A DNA stretch of 64,000 nt from an uncultured Oscillospiraceae bacterium. Lineage in GTDB: Bacteria > Bacillota > Clostridia > Oscillospirales > Acutalibacteraceae. The stretch is taken from assembly GCA_905192745.1 (NCBI GenBank), contig CAJJLZ010000005.1, positions 1-64,000 of the forward strand. The letters are read 5' to 3'. Within the stretch, counting starts at the first letter, position 1; every line of letters begins with the position of its first letter. Made by a program: the position numbers and the translations under genes. This document shows positions 42,416 to 49,933 of this stretch, piece by piece. Under the pieces are notes generated by a model. That model had not been told where the DNA came from and made no database searches. It saw nothing but the letters and a program-made list of their open reading frames with translations.

Positions 42416-43423
42416 ATGGCGACGCTTAAGGATGTGGCCGAGAAGGCGGGGATTACCGTTACGACCGTTTCCCGTGTGCTCAATAACCGGGGATATATCA
42501 GCGATAAAACCCGGGAAAAGGTGTACGCCGCGATGAGGGAACTGAATTATCGGCCCAATGAGGTGGCGCGTTCCCTTTCCAAAAAAAGAACCAATGTGAT
42601 CGGCGTCATCGTCCCCTCTGTTCTGCATCCCTATTTCAGCAAGGTCGTACATTATCTCGAACGGTCCGCCGCGGCAAAGGACTATAAAATCATGCTCTGC
42701 GTCTCCAATCACGAAAAGGAGAAGGAGATCGAATACATCGATATGCTCCGCTCCAATAAAGTGGCCGGGATCGTGATCTGCTCCCGGACGGTGGATATTG
42801 GGGATTATCTGGATCTCGGTATGCCGGTGGTTACTTTTGAGCGGGAGCTTCCGGGCGATATCGTGTCGGTCTCCTGCGACAACCGCCAGGGGGGATGTCT
42901 TGCGACCCGGCATCTGCTGCAGTGCGGCTGCCGGCGCCTGCTCCATATCAGCGGCAGCCGGAATGTACCGATCGTGGCCGATCAGCGCGGCGCGGCGTTT
43001 GAGGAGGTCTGCCGGGAGGCGGGGGTGGACGGCACGGTGTATCACACGGAAGAGGCGCAGTTCCTTTCCATGGATTACACCGCTTTTATAGAGAAAATCA
43101 TTGCGGATAATGTTGTCGGCCGTCCGGCAGACGAACGGGCGGACGGCGTTTTCGCCAGCAGCGACGTGATCGCCGCGCAGGTGCTTCAGGCCTGCGCCCG
43201 TTTCGGCGTCCGGGTACCGGAGGAACTTCGGGTCGTCGGTTTCGACGATGTGGAGATCGCCGCGCTCACCATTCCCACCATCACAACCATCCGTCAGCCG
43301 GTGGAGGATATGTGCCGCTACACGATTTCCCATATTCTCCGGCGGCTGGATGGGGAGACCGTCCCCACCCGCACGGTGCTGCCGGTTCAGTTGATAGCGC
43401 GGGGCTCTACCGCGGCGGTCTGA
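42416..43423 (+). CDS. LacI-family transcriptional regulator of the sucrose locus
   Basis: A 335-aa repressor. The helix-turn-helix KDVAEKAGITVTTVSRVLN is at residues 4-22, with a hinge helix (VARSLSKKRTN) and a periplasmic-binding-protein-like effector domain. It lies between GH32 and the fructokinase in the same direction and probably senses sucrose, fructose or a phosphate ester. Its operators were not identified with certainty; inverted repeats at 35441-35455 and 35527-35567 are candidates. Confidence 0.93.
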   Translation: MATLKDVAEKAGITVTTVSRVLNNRGYISDKTREKVYAAMRELNYRPNEVARSLSKKRTNVIGVIVPSVLHPYFSKVVHYLERSAAAKDYKIMLCVSNHEKEKEIEYIDMLRSNKVAGIVICSRTVDIGDYLDLGMPVVTFERELPGDIVSVSCDNRQGGCLATRHLLQCGCRRLLHISGSRNVPIVADQRGAAFEEVCREAGVDGTVYHTEEAQFLSMDYTAFIEKIIADNVVGRPADERADGVFASSDVIAAQVLQACARFGVRVPEELRVVGFDDVEIAALTIPTITTIRQPVEDMCRYTISHILRRLDGETVPTRTVLPVQLIARGSTAAV

Positions 43424-43464
43424 CAGTCAAAGGAAAGCAAAGAGGCAAAAAGGGAGGAAAATTC

Positions 43465-44460
43465 ATGGCAGATCTGGTGTCTCTCGGCGAACTTCTTATT
43501 GATTTCACCCCTCGCGGGGTCAGCGAAAACGGCAATCCGCTGTTTGAGCGAAATCCCGGCGGGGGTCCGGCTAATCTGGCCTGCGCCGCCGCCAAACTCG
43601 GGGCGGATACCGCATTCCTCGGCAAGGTGGGGGACGATGTGTTCGGCCGCGCCCTGCGGGATATCCTGCGGCAGAACGGCGTGAATGTGGACGGGCTGCG
43701 GCTTTCCGCCGAAAATCCCACCACCCTCGCCTTTGTCCATCTGGCGGAGGATGGGGACCGCTCCTTCAGCTTTTACCGGCACGGCGGGGCGGATACCATG
43801 CTGCGGCCGGAGGAGCTTTCCGCGGAGCTGATCCGGCAGGCCCGGGTGTTCTTCTTTTCCTCGGTTCTGATGGCGGAAGGACCGTCCCGCGAAACCAGCT
43901 TCGCGGCGGTGAAGCTGGCGAGGGAGGCGGGCGCCGCCGTGGTGTTCGACCCGAATCTCCGTCTGAATCTGTGGAAGGACCCGGAGGACGCCAGAGAGTG
44001 TATCCTTTGTGCAATTCCGTACGCCGATGTGCTGAAGGTGTCGGAGGAGGAACTGGTGTTCCTTACCGGGGAGAGCGATCCGGAAACCGGCGCGCGGCTG
44101 TTGTCCGAACGCTTTGAACTGGATGTGGTGCTTGCCACCCTCGGTCCGCGGGGCTGCTTTGCCTATGCTCGCCCGCAGGAAGCGGGAGAGGGCGCGCTGG
44201 TGCGGGTCGGCGGTTTCCCGGCCAGGACGATCGATACCACCGGCGCGGGGGATTCGTTTACCGGCGGATTTATTTCCCGGCTGCTTAAACGGGGGGGCCG
44301 TTCCAGTTTTTACGCGGGCGACCGGGAGGCTTTCCGGGAGGATGTCCGTTTCGCCAACGCCGTCGGTTCGCTGACCACCACCAAAAAGGGCGGTATTCCC
44401 GCCCTCCCCGCGCTGGAAGAAGTGGAAGCCTACCTTTCCACCCTCGCCGACGTGGAGTAA
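43465..44460 (+). CDS. scrK: PfkB-family fructokinase
   Basis: A 331-aa ribokinase-fold sugar kinase that phosphorylates fructose with ATP. The N-terminal GELLIDFTP and PGGGPANLACAAAKLG form the sugar site, and DTTGAGDSFTGGF contains the anion hole and catalytic Asp. ATG 43465 is seven bases after GGGAGGA. Sitting downstream of gtfA and GH32, it would feed the fructose they release into glycolysis. Other PfkB substrates are possible, but context favours fructose. Confidence 0.9.
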   Translation: MADLVSLGELLIDFTPRGVSENGNPLFERNPGGGPANLACAAAKLGADTAFLGKVGDDVFGRALRDILRQNGVNVDGLRLSAENPTTLAFVHLAEDGDRSFSFYRHGGADTMLRPEELSAELIRQARVFFFSSVLMAEGPSRETSFAAVKLAREAGAAVVFDPNLRLNLWKDPEDARECILCAIPYADVLKVSEEELVFLTGESDPETGARLLSERFELDVVLATLGPRGCFAYARPQEAGEGALVRVGGFPARTIDTTGAGDSFTGGFISRLLKRGGRSSFYAGDREAFREDVRFANAVGSLTTTKKGGIPALPALEEVEAYLSTLADVE

Positions 44461-44475
44461 ACGCGGAAACATAGG

Positions 44476-44510
44476 AAAAAACGCCCGGGGAAATTCCTCC
44501 GGGCGTTTTT
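44476..44510 (+). terminator. Terminator of the fructokinase gene
   Basis: AAAAACGCCCGG and CCGGGCGTTTTT form a 12-bp stem with a ten-base loop 15 bases after the stop. The next 125 bases, to the DegV promoter, hold nothing recognised. Confidence 0.93.
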
Positions 44511-44637
44511 GAAAAGTCCCGGCTTTTGGCGTCCGGTTCGCCGCAGACCGGCCTCTGTTGTTGATTTCCGATGAAAGACGGCGGCGGGATACGGCGGCCG
44601 CTTCACGGAAATGTTTCCGCGTTTCGGCGCTTTCGCA

Positions 44638-44666
44638 TTGACGAAGCACAAAAAATGTGATATGCT
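44638..44666 (+). promoter_or_regulatory. DegV promoter
   Basis: TTGACG (44638-44643) and TATGCT (44661-44666) with a 17-base spacer. The 105-base leader can fold GCCTGT (44708-44713) onto ACAGGC (about 44743-44748) around an inner CGCG/CGCG stem. Confidence 0.75.
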
Positions 44667-44776
44667 GGTTTTCGAAACCATATGATATTTTCATTGAGTT
44701 TATATGTGCCTGTCTTGCCCGCGTCTGCGCGCGTAGAAAAACACAGGCGTGAAAAATCGTATTTGGAGGATGACGC

Positions 44777-45655
44777 ATGGACAGCATAAACAAGGGGAAT
44801 ATTTCGTTGATCGTGGATAGCTGCTGCGACCTGACGCCGGAGCTGAGGGAGCTTCTTCGCCCGGCGGTAGCGCCTTTGAAGGTTCGGGTGGACGGCGGCG
44901 CGGAGTATATCGACGACGGAACCGCCGACGTGCCGGCGCTGATCGCGGATATGGCGCGTTCCCGTCAGGGGGCCAGCTCGGCTTGCCCTTCTACGGAGGA
45001 ATATGCCGAGCCGATGCGGGCGGCGGAGGAATGCTTCGTCGTCACCCTTTCCAGTAAGCTGAGCGGTTCCTACAATGCGGCCCGGGTGGCGGCGGATATG
45101 GTGCTGGAGGATGCGCCGGAAAAGAAAATTCATGTGTTCGACTCGGAGAGCGCTTCCGCCGGCGAGGTACAGCTGGCGCTGTTTCTGCGCGACCGGATTG
45201 ACGAGGGGCTGTCGTTTGAGGAAATCATTCCTCTGGCGGACGAGTACATTGCCCGTATGCGTACGCTGTTCGTGCTGGAGGATCTCGGGAATTTTGTGAA
45301 AAGCGGACGGCTGAGTAAGGTGTCCGGCCTTTTGGCGTCGGTTCTGTCCCTCTGCCCGATCATGGGCGACAATGGACACGGCGATATCCATCTGGTCGCC
45401 AAGGCGCGGGGGGTGCAGAATTCCCTGCGGAAGCTGGTGGAGATTGTCGCGGAGATGACCGCCGGCGCCGCGGAAAAATCGGTGCGGCTGGTTCTCGCCT
45501 TCTGCAACTGCCCGTCCCGCGCCCAGACGCTGAAGGCCTCTCTGCTGGAGAAATGCCGGGCGCTGGGCGAAATCATCCTGGTACCCACCGGCGCGCTGTC
45601 CACCATGTATGCCAACGACGGCGGCGTAATTCTGGCGTTTAGACCGGAGACATAA
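44777..45655 (+). CDS. DegV-family fatty-acid-binding protein
   Basis: A 292-aa cytoplasmic DegV protein; members (FakB) hold a fatty acid so that the kinase FakA can phosphorylate it. The opening LIVDSCCDLTPELRE, the TLSSKLSGSYNAA loop and the VFDSESASAG segment are the family ligand-site motifs. LEDLGNFVKSGRLSK is also conserved. ATG 44777 follows TTGGAGGAT. No FakA-type DhaL gene is in the window, and not all DegV proteins are FakB, so the lipid role is family knowledge, not shown here. Confidence 0.92.
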   Translation: MDSINKGNISLIVDSCCDLTPELRELLRPAVAPLKVRVDGGAEYIDDGTADVPALIADMARSRQGASSACPSTEEYAEPMRAAEECFVVTLSSKLSGSYNAARVAADMVLEDAPEKKIHVFDSESASAGEVQLALFLRDRIDEGLSFEEIIPLADEYIARMRTLFVLEDLGNFVKSGRLSKVSGLLASVLSLCPIMGDNGHGDIHLVAKARGVQNSLRKLVEIVAEMTAGAAEKSVRLVLAFCNCPSRAQTLKASLLEKCRALGEIILVPTGALSTMYANDGGVILAFRPET

Positions 45656-45684
45656 AAATCGGAATATTTATGCCCGCTAAAGAC

Positions 45685-45717
45685 AAAACCGCCGCCCCAT
45701 TTCCGGGCGGCGGTTTT
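45685..45717 (+). terminator. DegV terminator
   Basis: AAAACCGCCGCCC and GGGCGGCGGTTTT form a 13-bp perfect stem with a seven-base loop. Confidence 0.92.
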
Positions 45718-45852
45718 GCTGTGCGGCGGAACAGCCGGAGGCCCCCCGGGACTGGCCGGCCGGGAGAAATATTGTGGATTCGATCGGGGGACCAGATTGA
45801 ACAGGGAATGCGAAACCGGTGATTTTCGCGCTTTTTCCGCTTTTTTCGGCTT

Positions 45853-45881
45853 TTGACTTCCCGGAGCGAATCCGGTATGAT
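45853..45881 (+). promoter_or_regulatory. SPFH-gene promoter
   Basis: TTGACT (45853-45858) and TATGAT (45876-45881) with a 17-base spacer. Confidence 0.87.
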
Positions 45882-45921
45882 ACGGGTAAGGCCTTAAAAA
45901 ATAACAGTGAGGATGAAAAAA

Positions 45922-46746
45922 GTGGAGAAAGTGGAAAAGAAAATGCCCAAATTTGTAAAACGCCTGTTGATTATTGTGCCCTGTGCCATAGTGGCGCTGA
46001 TTGTGATAGTCAGCTGCTTTGACATTGTACCGGCCGGCTTCAAGGGGGTCAAGCTGACCATGGGAGCGGTTGACGGTACGGTGCTCAATGAAGGGCTGGC
46101 GTTCAAGCTGCCTTTTGCCCAGCAGATCGTCCATGTGGACGCCCGGGTGAAAAAGTATACGCTGGAGGGGGAAACCTCCGCCAGTAAGGATATGCAGTCC
46201 ATCACCACCAACGTGGCTCTGAACTACCGGGTGGACGGTGCCAATGTGGATGAGCTGTACAAGAATCTGAGCCTTAATTATGAGGATACCATCATCGCTC
46301 CGGCCGTGTCCGAATGCATTAAGTCGGTCACCTCCCAGTATACGGCCGAGGAGGCCATCACCCGCCGCAGCGAAATTTCCTCGCAGATGAAGGATATGCT
46401 CAAGGAACGGCTGGAGGACAAATACATATTTGTGGACAGCCTCAACATCACCGATCTGACTTTCAGCGCGGCCTTCGACAAGGCCATTGAGGAAAAACAG
46501 GTGGCGGAACAGAACGCCCTGAAGGCGAAGTACGACTTGGAGCGGATCAAAACCGAGGCCGAGCAGGCGGTAATCAAAGCTCAGGGCGAGGCGGAGGCCA
46601 TGGAGATCAAAAACAAGGCGCTGACCGAGAGCATCATTGAACTGGAGTTTCTGGAAAAATGGGACGGGAAAATGCCTGCCTATTACGGCGGAGACGCGGA
46701 CCTGCTTCTGTCTCTCACCCCGGATAAGGATACGGATGCGGAATAA
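45922..46746 (+). CDS. SPFH/band-7 (prohibitin-like) membrane protein
   Basis: A protein of about 274 aa with one N-terminal membrane helix (LLIIVPCAIVALIVIVSC), the band-7 domain (VPAGFKGVKLTMGAVDG then NVALNYRVD), and a C-terminal Ala/Glu/Lys coiled coil (AEQAVIKAQGEAEAMEIKN). Such proteins assemble into large membrane rings that organise membrane proteases or lipid domains. GTG 45922 is chosen because GAGGA lies eight bases upstream; GTG 45907 and ATG 45913 are in frame but lack a spaced ribosome site. It is transcribed alone. Confidence 0.9.
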   Translation: MEKVEKKMPKFVKRLLIIVPCAIVALIVIVSCFDIVPAGFKGVKLTMGAVDGTVLNEGLAFKLPFAQQIVHVDARVKKYTLEGETSASKDMQSITTNVALNYRVDGANVDELYKNLSLNYEDTIIAPAVSECIKSVTSQYTAEEAITRRSEISSQMKDMLKERLEDKYIFVDSLNITDLTFSAAFDKAIEEKQVAEQNALKAKYDLERIKTEAEQAVIKAQGEAEAMEIKNKALTESIIELEFLEKWDGKMPAYYGGDADLLLSLTPDKDTDAE

Positions 46747-46783
46747 CGGAGTAATCCGCATATAGAATAACGGAAATTCGGAA

Positions 46784-46829
46784 AAGAGCCGCCGCAAAAC
46801 GTTCGTTTCGTTCTGCGGCGGCTCTTCGT
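46784..46829. terminator. Bidirectional terminator
   Basis: AAGAGCCGCCGCA pairs with TGCGGCGGCTCTT, and inner AACG/CGTT pairs extend it. On the - strand it runs into TTTTCC, so it serves the MFS gene as well as the SPFH gene. Confidence 0.85.
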
Positions 46830-46871
46830 TGTTGCCGTAAAGCGCCGGCTTTCTTTGGCGCGTCGGCCGGA

Positions 46872-48053
46872 TTATCCGGAGTACCGGCCCTGCTTTTTTA
46901 ATCGGGCGCCGAGCAGCCATGTCGCCGCAATCATCACGGCGAACAGCGCCAGCAGATAATAGGGGAAAACAAAAGCGCCGGCCGCCTGCGCCAGAAAGCC
47001 GAACACAGGTGGCATCAGCATAATCCCCATGTAGGTGGCCGCCATCTGGGTCCCCATGACCGACTGGGAAATATCCCGGCCGAAGTTCGCCGGAGTCAGA
47101 TGGATCAGGTTGGGGAAAACCGGGCCGACGCCGAGGCCGATCAGGAACAGCCCGGCGGCGGAGGAAAAAGAGGACGGAAGGGCGAGCAGCAGGAGGGCGG
47201 CCAGCATAATTCCCTGTCCGATATAGATCAGCTTCCAGCTGGAAAGCCGGGCCGACAATATCCCGGAAAGGAACCGGCTGAGCGTCATGCCCACATAATA
47301 CACGGTGATGATTCCCGCGGCCTGTTCCGCCGTCATCCCCTTGGCGTCCACCAGAAAGGTGCTGCCCCAGGTCCCGCAAGTATTTTCAATCGCACAGGAA
47401 CCGATGAAAATCCACCACACGGTCCGCACAGCCGGAATTTTCATCATTTCCGTCATGCGAAGCGTTTTCACCGGCTCCGTTTCCACGGAATCGGAAACCG
47501 CGGGCCGCGTCTTTTTCCACAGGGGCAGGGACAGGAGGACGATCAGGACGATGACCGTCTGGACAAAAAATGCCCGGCGGTAGCCAAGCCGCCATTGATT
47601 TCCGTCGGCCAAGGCCAGCGACATCAGATACGGGCTGAGGGAAACCCCGATCCCGTAAAAGCAGTGCAGAAAATTCATGTGTGCCGCCCGATAATGAAGC
47701 GCCACATAGTTGTTAAGGCCGGAATCAATAGCCCCGGCGCCGATGCCGAGGGGAAGGGCGAAGAGGCACAGCCACGGCAGGTTTCCGGAGAGGGAGAAGC
47801 CGAGCAGCGCCGCGGCGGTCAGGGCGGTACTGGCCGCGGTGACTGCGGCCGTCCCCAACCGGTTGATAATCCGGGCGCTCAGAAGGCTGGACACGACCGT
47901 ACAGCCGGAAATCAGCAGCGTCACAACGCTGGCCGCCGAAACCGGCAAATCAAATTCCGGATAGATGGCCGGCCAGACGGTGCCGAACAGAGAGTCCGGA
48001 ACGCCCAGACCGATGAAGGCAATATAGATCACGAATAAAAGCAGAGTCGCCAT
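46872..48053 (-). CDS. MFS transporter
   Basis: A 393-aa carrier with twelve membrane helices and no long extensions. It retains the acidic/Gly-rich loops of the family (LGVPDSLFGTVWPAI near the start; LPLGIGAGAIDSGLN in the middle of the first half). The closest general resemblance is to sugar-type MFS carriers of the FucP/YbjJ sort, but the substrate cannot be read. It is a single gene with its own promoter at 48092-48120. Confidence 0.88.
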   Translation of the reverse strand: MATLLLFVIYIAFIGLGVPDSLFGTVWPAIYPEFDLPVSAASVVTLLISGCTVVSSLLSARIINRLGTAAVTAASTALTAAALLGFSLSGNLPWLCLFALPLGIGAGAIDSGLNNYVALHYRAAHMNFLHCFYGIGVSLSPYLMSLALADGNQWRLGYRRAFFVQTVIVLIVLLSLPLWKKTRPAVSDSVETEPVKTLRMTEMMKIPAVRTVWWIFIGSCAIENTCGTWGSTFLVDAKGMTAEQAAGIITVYYVGMTLSRFLSGILSARLSSWKLIYIGQGIMLAALLLLALPSSFSSAAGLFLIGLGVGPVFPNLIHLTPANFGRDISQSVMGTQMAATYMGIMLMPPVFGFLAQAAGAFVFPYYLLALFAVMIAATWLLGARLKKQGRYSG

Positions 48054-48091
48054 ACCGGTATCCTCACTCGCACGGATTTTTTCTGTGAGCT

Positions 48092-48120
48092 ATCATACAG
48101 GAACCGGGAAGGGATTGCAA
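48092..48120 (-). promoter_or_regulatory. MFS-gene promoter
   Basis: On the - strand TTGCAA (48120-48115) and TATGAT (48097-48092) are 17 bases apart. Confidence 0.8.
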
Positions 48121-48143
48121 CCGCTTTTTTTGCCGGTTTCCCG

Positions 48144-48177
48144 CAAAAAAGACTGCAAACGGTTCGGTTTGCAGTCT
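48144..48177 (-). terminator. Terminator of the zinc-ribbon protein gene
   Basis: AGACTGCAAAC and GTTTGCAGTCT form an 11-bp stem with a six-base loop; on the - strand it runs into TTTTTTGC. Confidence 0.92.
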
Positions 48178-48209
48178 CCAAAAACATATTTAAACCCTCC
48201 GGGGCCTTT

Positions 48210-49259
48210 CTATTTGCTGGGAATCAGCCGGATATCCAGCCCGGTAACCGCCAGCTCCGCCCCATCGGAAAGGTTGACGTTGCGGAATTCCTTAACCGCG
48301 CCGTTTTCCTCGGTTTCCGCCATATGGGCATAAATCCCTCCGGCCGTTTCCGCACCGGATACCACCAATCCGTCCCCGCGCAGCACGCACACCGTGTAAA
48401 CGCCGGCCGAAAAATCCTCTCCGGCCCGGAAGGTGGCCGAAGGAGGCGGAACGGGGGAGGTCGTCCCCGTCGAACCGGCGGAGGAACCGGCGGCGCTCCC
48501 GGTTGAACCGGTCGTATTTCCGCCCGCGCCGGTTACATTCCCGGTTGAACCCGTTGTGTTTCCGGCCGAACCCGCAGCGCTTCCCGTCGTGTCGCCGGTG
48601 GGACTGCTCTCCGTGCCGCTGAGGACGGCGAGGGTTACCGGTTCCACCGCGGTGTTGCTGCGGGCCGAGGTGGTGCCCGTGGCGGTTCCCCGGACACGGA
48701 TCGTCATGCCGGTGGCGGTCAGCGTGTCGCCCACCGCCAAGGAAACATCCTCAAAGCCGCAGATCGTGTCGGGGCCTCCCTGAGCGATCAGGGTTTCGTC
48801 CACCACGCCAAGAGCGGTGAAGAGGCGTCCCTCGCCCTTTTCAGCGGTGATGGTATACAAACCGGCGGGAATGTCCACCCCGACGACATAGTGGCCGCTG
48901 GGAAGCAGCTCGTCGTAAGATGTCTCCGTTCCGTCTGCGCCGGAGGAAAGAACGCCGTTTGCCGGCAGAAGGAAACCCCAGTTCCCGCCGTACCGCCGCG
49001 CGGTCACCGCCGCCCCGGCCGCCAATATCGCCGCCGCCGCGGCAAGGATCGCCGCGTTGCGCATCCAGTGGCTGGGACGCGGCGCTTTTTTCAAAGCGGG
49101 CGCGTCCTCCCGACCGGTCTGCGAAACGGGGGAATCCGGCGCGCCGCCCGCCGCCTTGGCGGAAAGCGCCGTCTCATCGGACGGATTTGCTGGCGATACC
49201 CGTCCGCAGGCGGGACAAAAATCGCCGTTGTAGGTTTTGCCGCAGTTCGGGCAGATCAT
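48210..49259 (-). CDS. Zinc-ribbon membrane protein with duplicated extracytoplasmic domain
   Basis: A 349-aa protein not matched to a named family. An N-terminal zinc ribbon (Cys3, Cys6, Cys15, Cys18) is followed by a flexible stretch, one membrane helix (NAAILAAAAAILAAGAAV) and two similar outer domains: one starts GHYVVGVDIPAGLYTITA, the other GEDFSAGVYTVCVL. They are joined by a low-complexity linker built from repeated NTTGSTG/GSAGS units, visible in DNA as tandem repeats at about 48470-48610. The layout suggests a cytoplasmic zinc sensor tied to a surface-exposed ligand binder; this is inference. It follows the XRE regulator gene at 62 bases in the same direction. Confidence 0.75.
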   Translation of the reverse strand: MICPNCGKTYNGDFCPACGRVSPANPSDETALSAKAAGGAPDSPVSQTGREDAPALKKAPRPSHWMRNAAILAAAAAILAAGAAVTARRYGGNWGFLLPANGVLSSGADGTETSYDELLPSGHYVVGVDIPAGLYTITAEKGEGRLFTALGVVDETLIAQGGPDTICGFEDVSLAVGDTLTATGMTIRVRGTATGTTSARSNTAVEPVTLAVLSGTESSPTGDTTGSAAGSAGNTTGSTGNVTGAGGNTTGSTGSAAGSSAGSTGTTSPVPPPSATFRAGEDFSAGVYTVCVLRGDGLVVSGAETAGGIYAHMAETEENGAVKEFRNVNLSDGAELAVTGLDIRLIPSK

Positions 49260-49321
49260 GCGCTACCTTGCCTTTCCGGCCCGCCGGGGCCTTGCCGAGG
49301 TGAAGGGGACGGACGAACCGC

Positions 49322-49627
49322 TCAGCCGCCGATCAGGCGCCGCAGACGGACGATCTCCTCCGCGGTGAGAGCGGGCACGGTTTCTGCGCCGCCCGTTTCC
49401 TTGGGGTGCAGGGAGGGAACGTCGACCCGGCCGAGAAGATAATCCACCGAACAGTCAAAATAATCAGCCAGCGAGGCCAGCTTATCCGCCGAGGGCATGG
49501 AGCCGCGCTTCATATTATCCAATACGCTTTTATTCAGCCCGCTTTCCCGCAGAACCTGATTGATACTGATTCCGCGCTGCCGGGCGAGGGCGGTAATCCG
49601 TTCAATGACCGTTTGCACGTTAATCAT
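49322..49627 (-). CDS. XRE-family transcriptional regulator
   Basis: A 101-aa protein with one Cro/C1-type helix-turn-helix (ISINQVLRESGLNKSVLDNMK, residues about 20-40, then ADKLASLADYFDCSVDYLLGR). The C-terminal tail ends LTAEEIVRLRRLIGG. It has a strong promoter about 135 bases upstream and precedes the zinc-ribbon protein gene, so it may regulate both. No plasmid or phage genes are nearby. Confidence 0.9.
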   Translation of the reverse strand: MINVQTVIERITALARQRGISINQVLRESGLNKSVLDNMKRGSMPSADKLASLADYFDCSVDYLLGRVDVPSLHPKETGGAETVPALTAEEIVRLRRLIGG

Positions 49628-49762
49628 TGGAAAATCTACGTCCTTTCCGGGCCTTACATCCGGAAAGGATACAAAGCCTGATTAATACGAATCCCGAATA
49701 AAAAGGATGTCCTCTTGTCGGCGCCGCGCCGCGTTCCGCCGTTTTTCGGCTGCCGTAAATTG

Positions 49763-49791
49763 ATTGTACACTTTCCGGGATTTCCTGTCAA
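49763..49791 (-). promoter_or_regulatory. Promoter of the XRE/zinc-ribbon unit
   Basis: On the - strand TTGACA (49791-49786) and TACAAT (49768-49763) with a 17-base spacer: near consensus. Confidence 0.88.
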
Positions 49792-49873
49792 CAGCCGGGG
49801 AAAAACTTCCGCCCGGGAGGCAGAACTCCGGAAATATATGGATATTTGTTGCCGTTTTTTCTTTGTAAAAGCA

Positions 49874-49903
49874 ATACGGGCCGGCCATTCTGCCGACCCG
49901 TAT
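49874..49903. terminator. Terminator of the tetR-MMPL-lipoprotein operon
   Basis: ATACGGGCCGGC and GCCGACCCGTAT form a 12-base arm stem with one mismatch; on the - strand GCTTTTAC follows. Confidence 0.8.
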
Positions 49904-49933
49904 CGCTTTTCTGGGAGGATGCATTGCCCGTGG

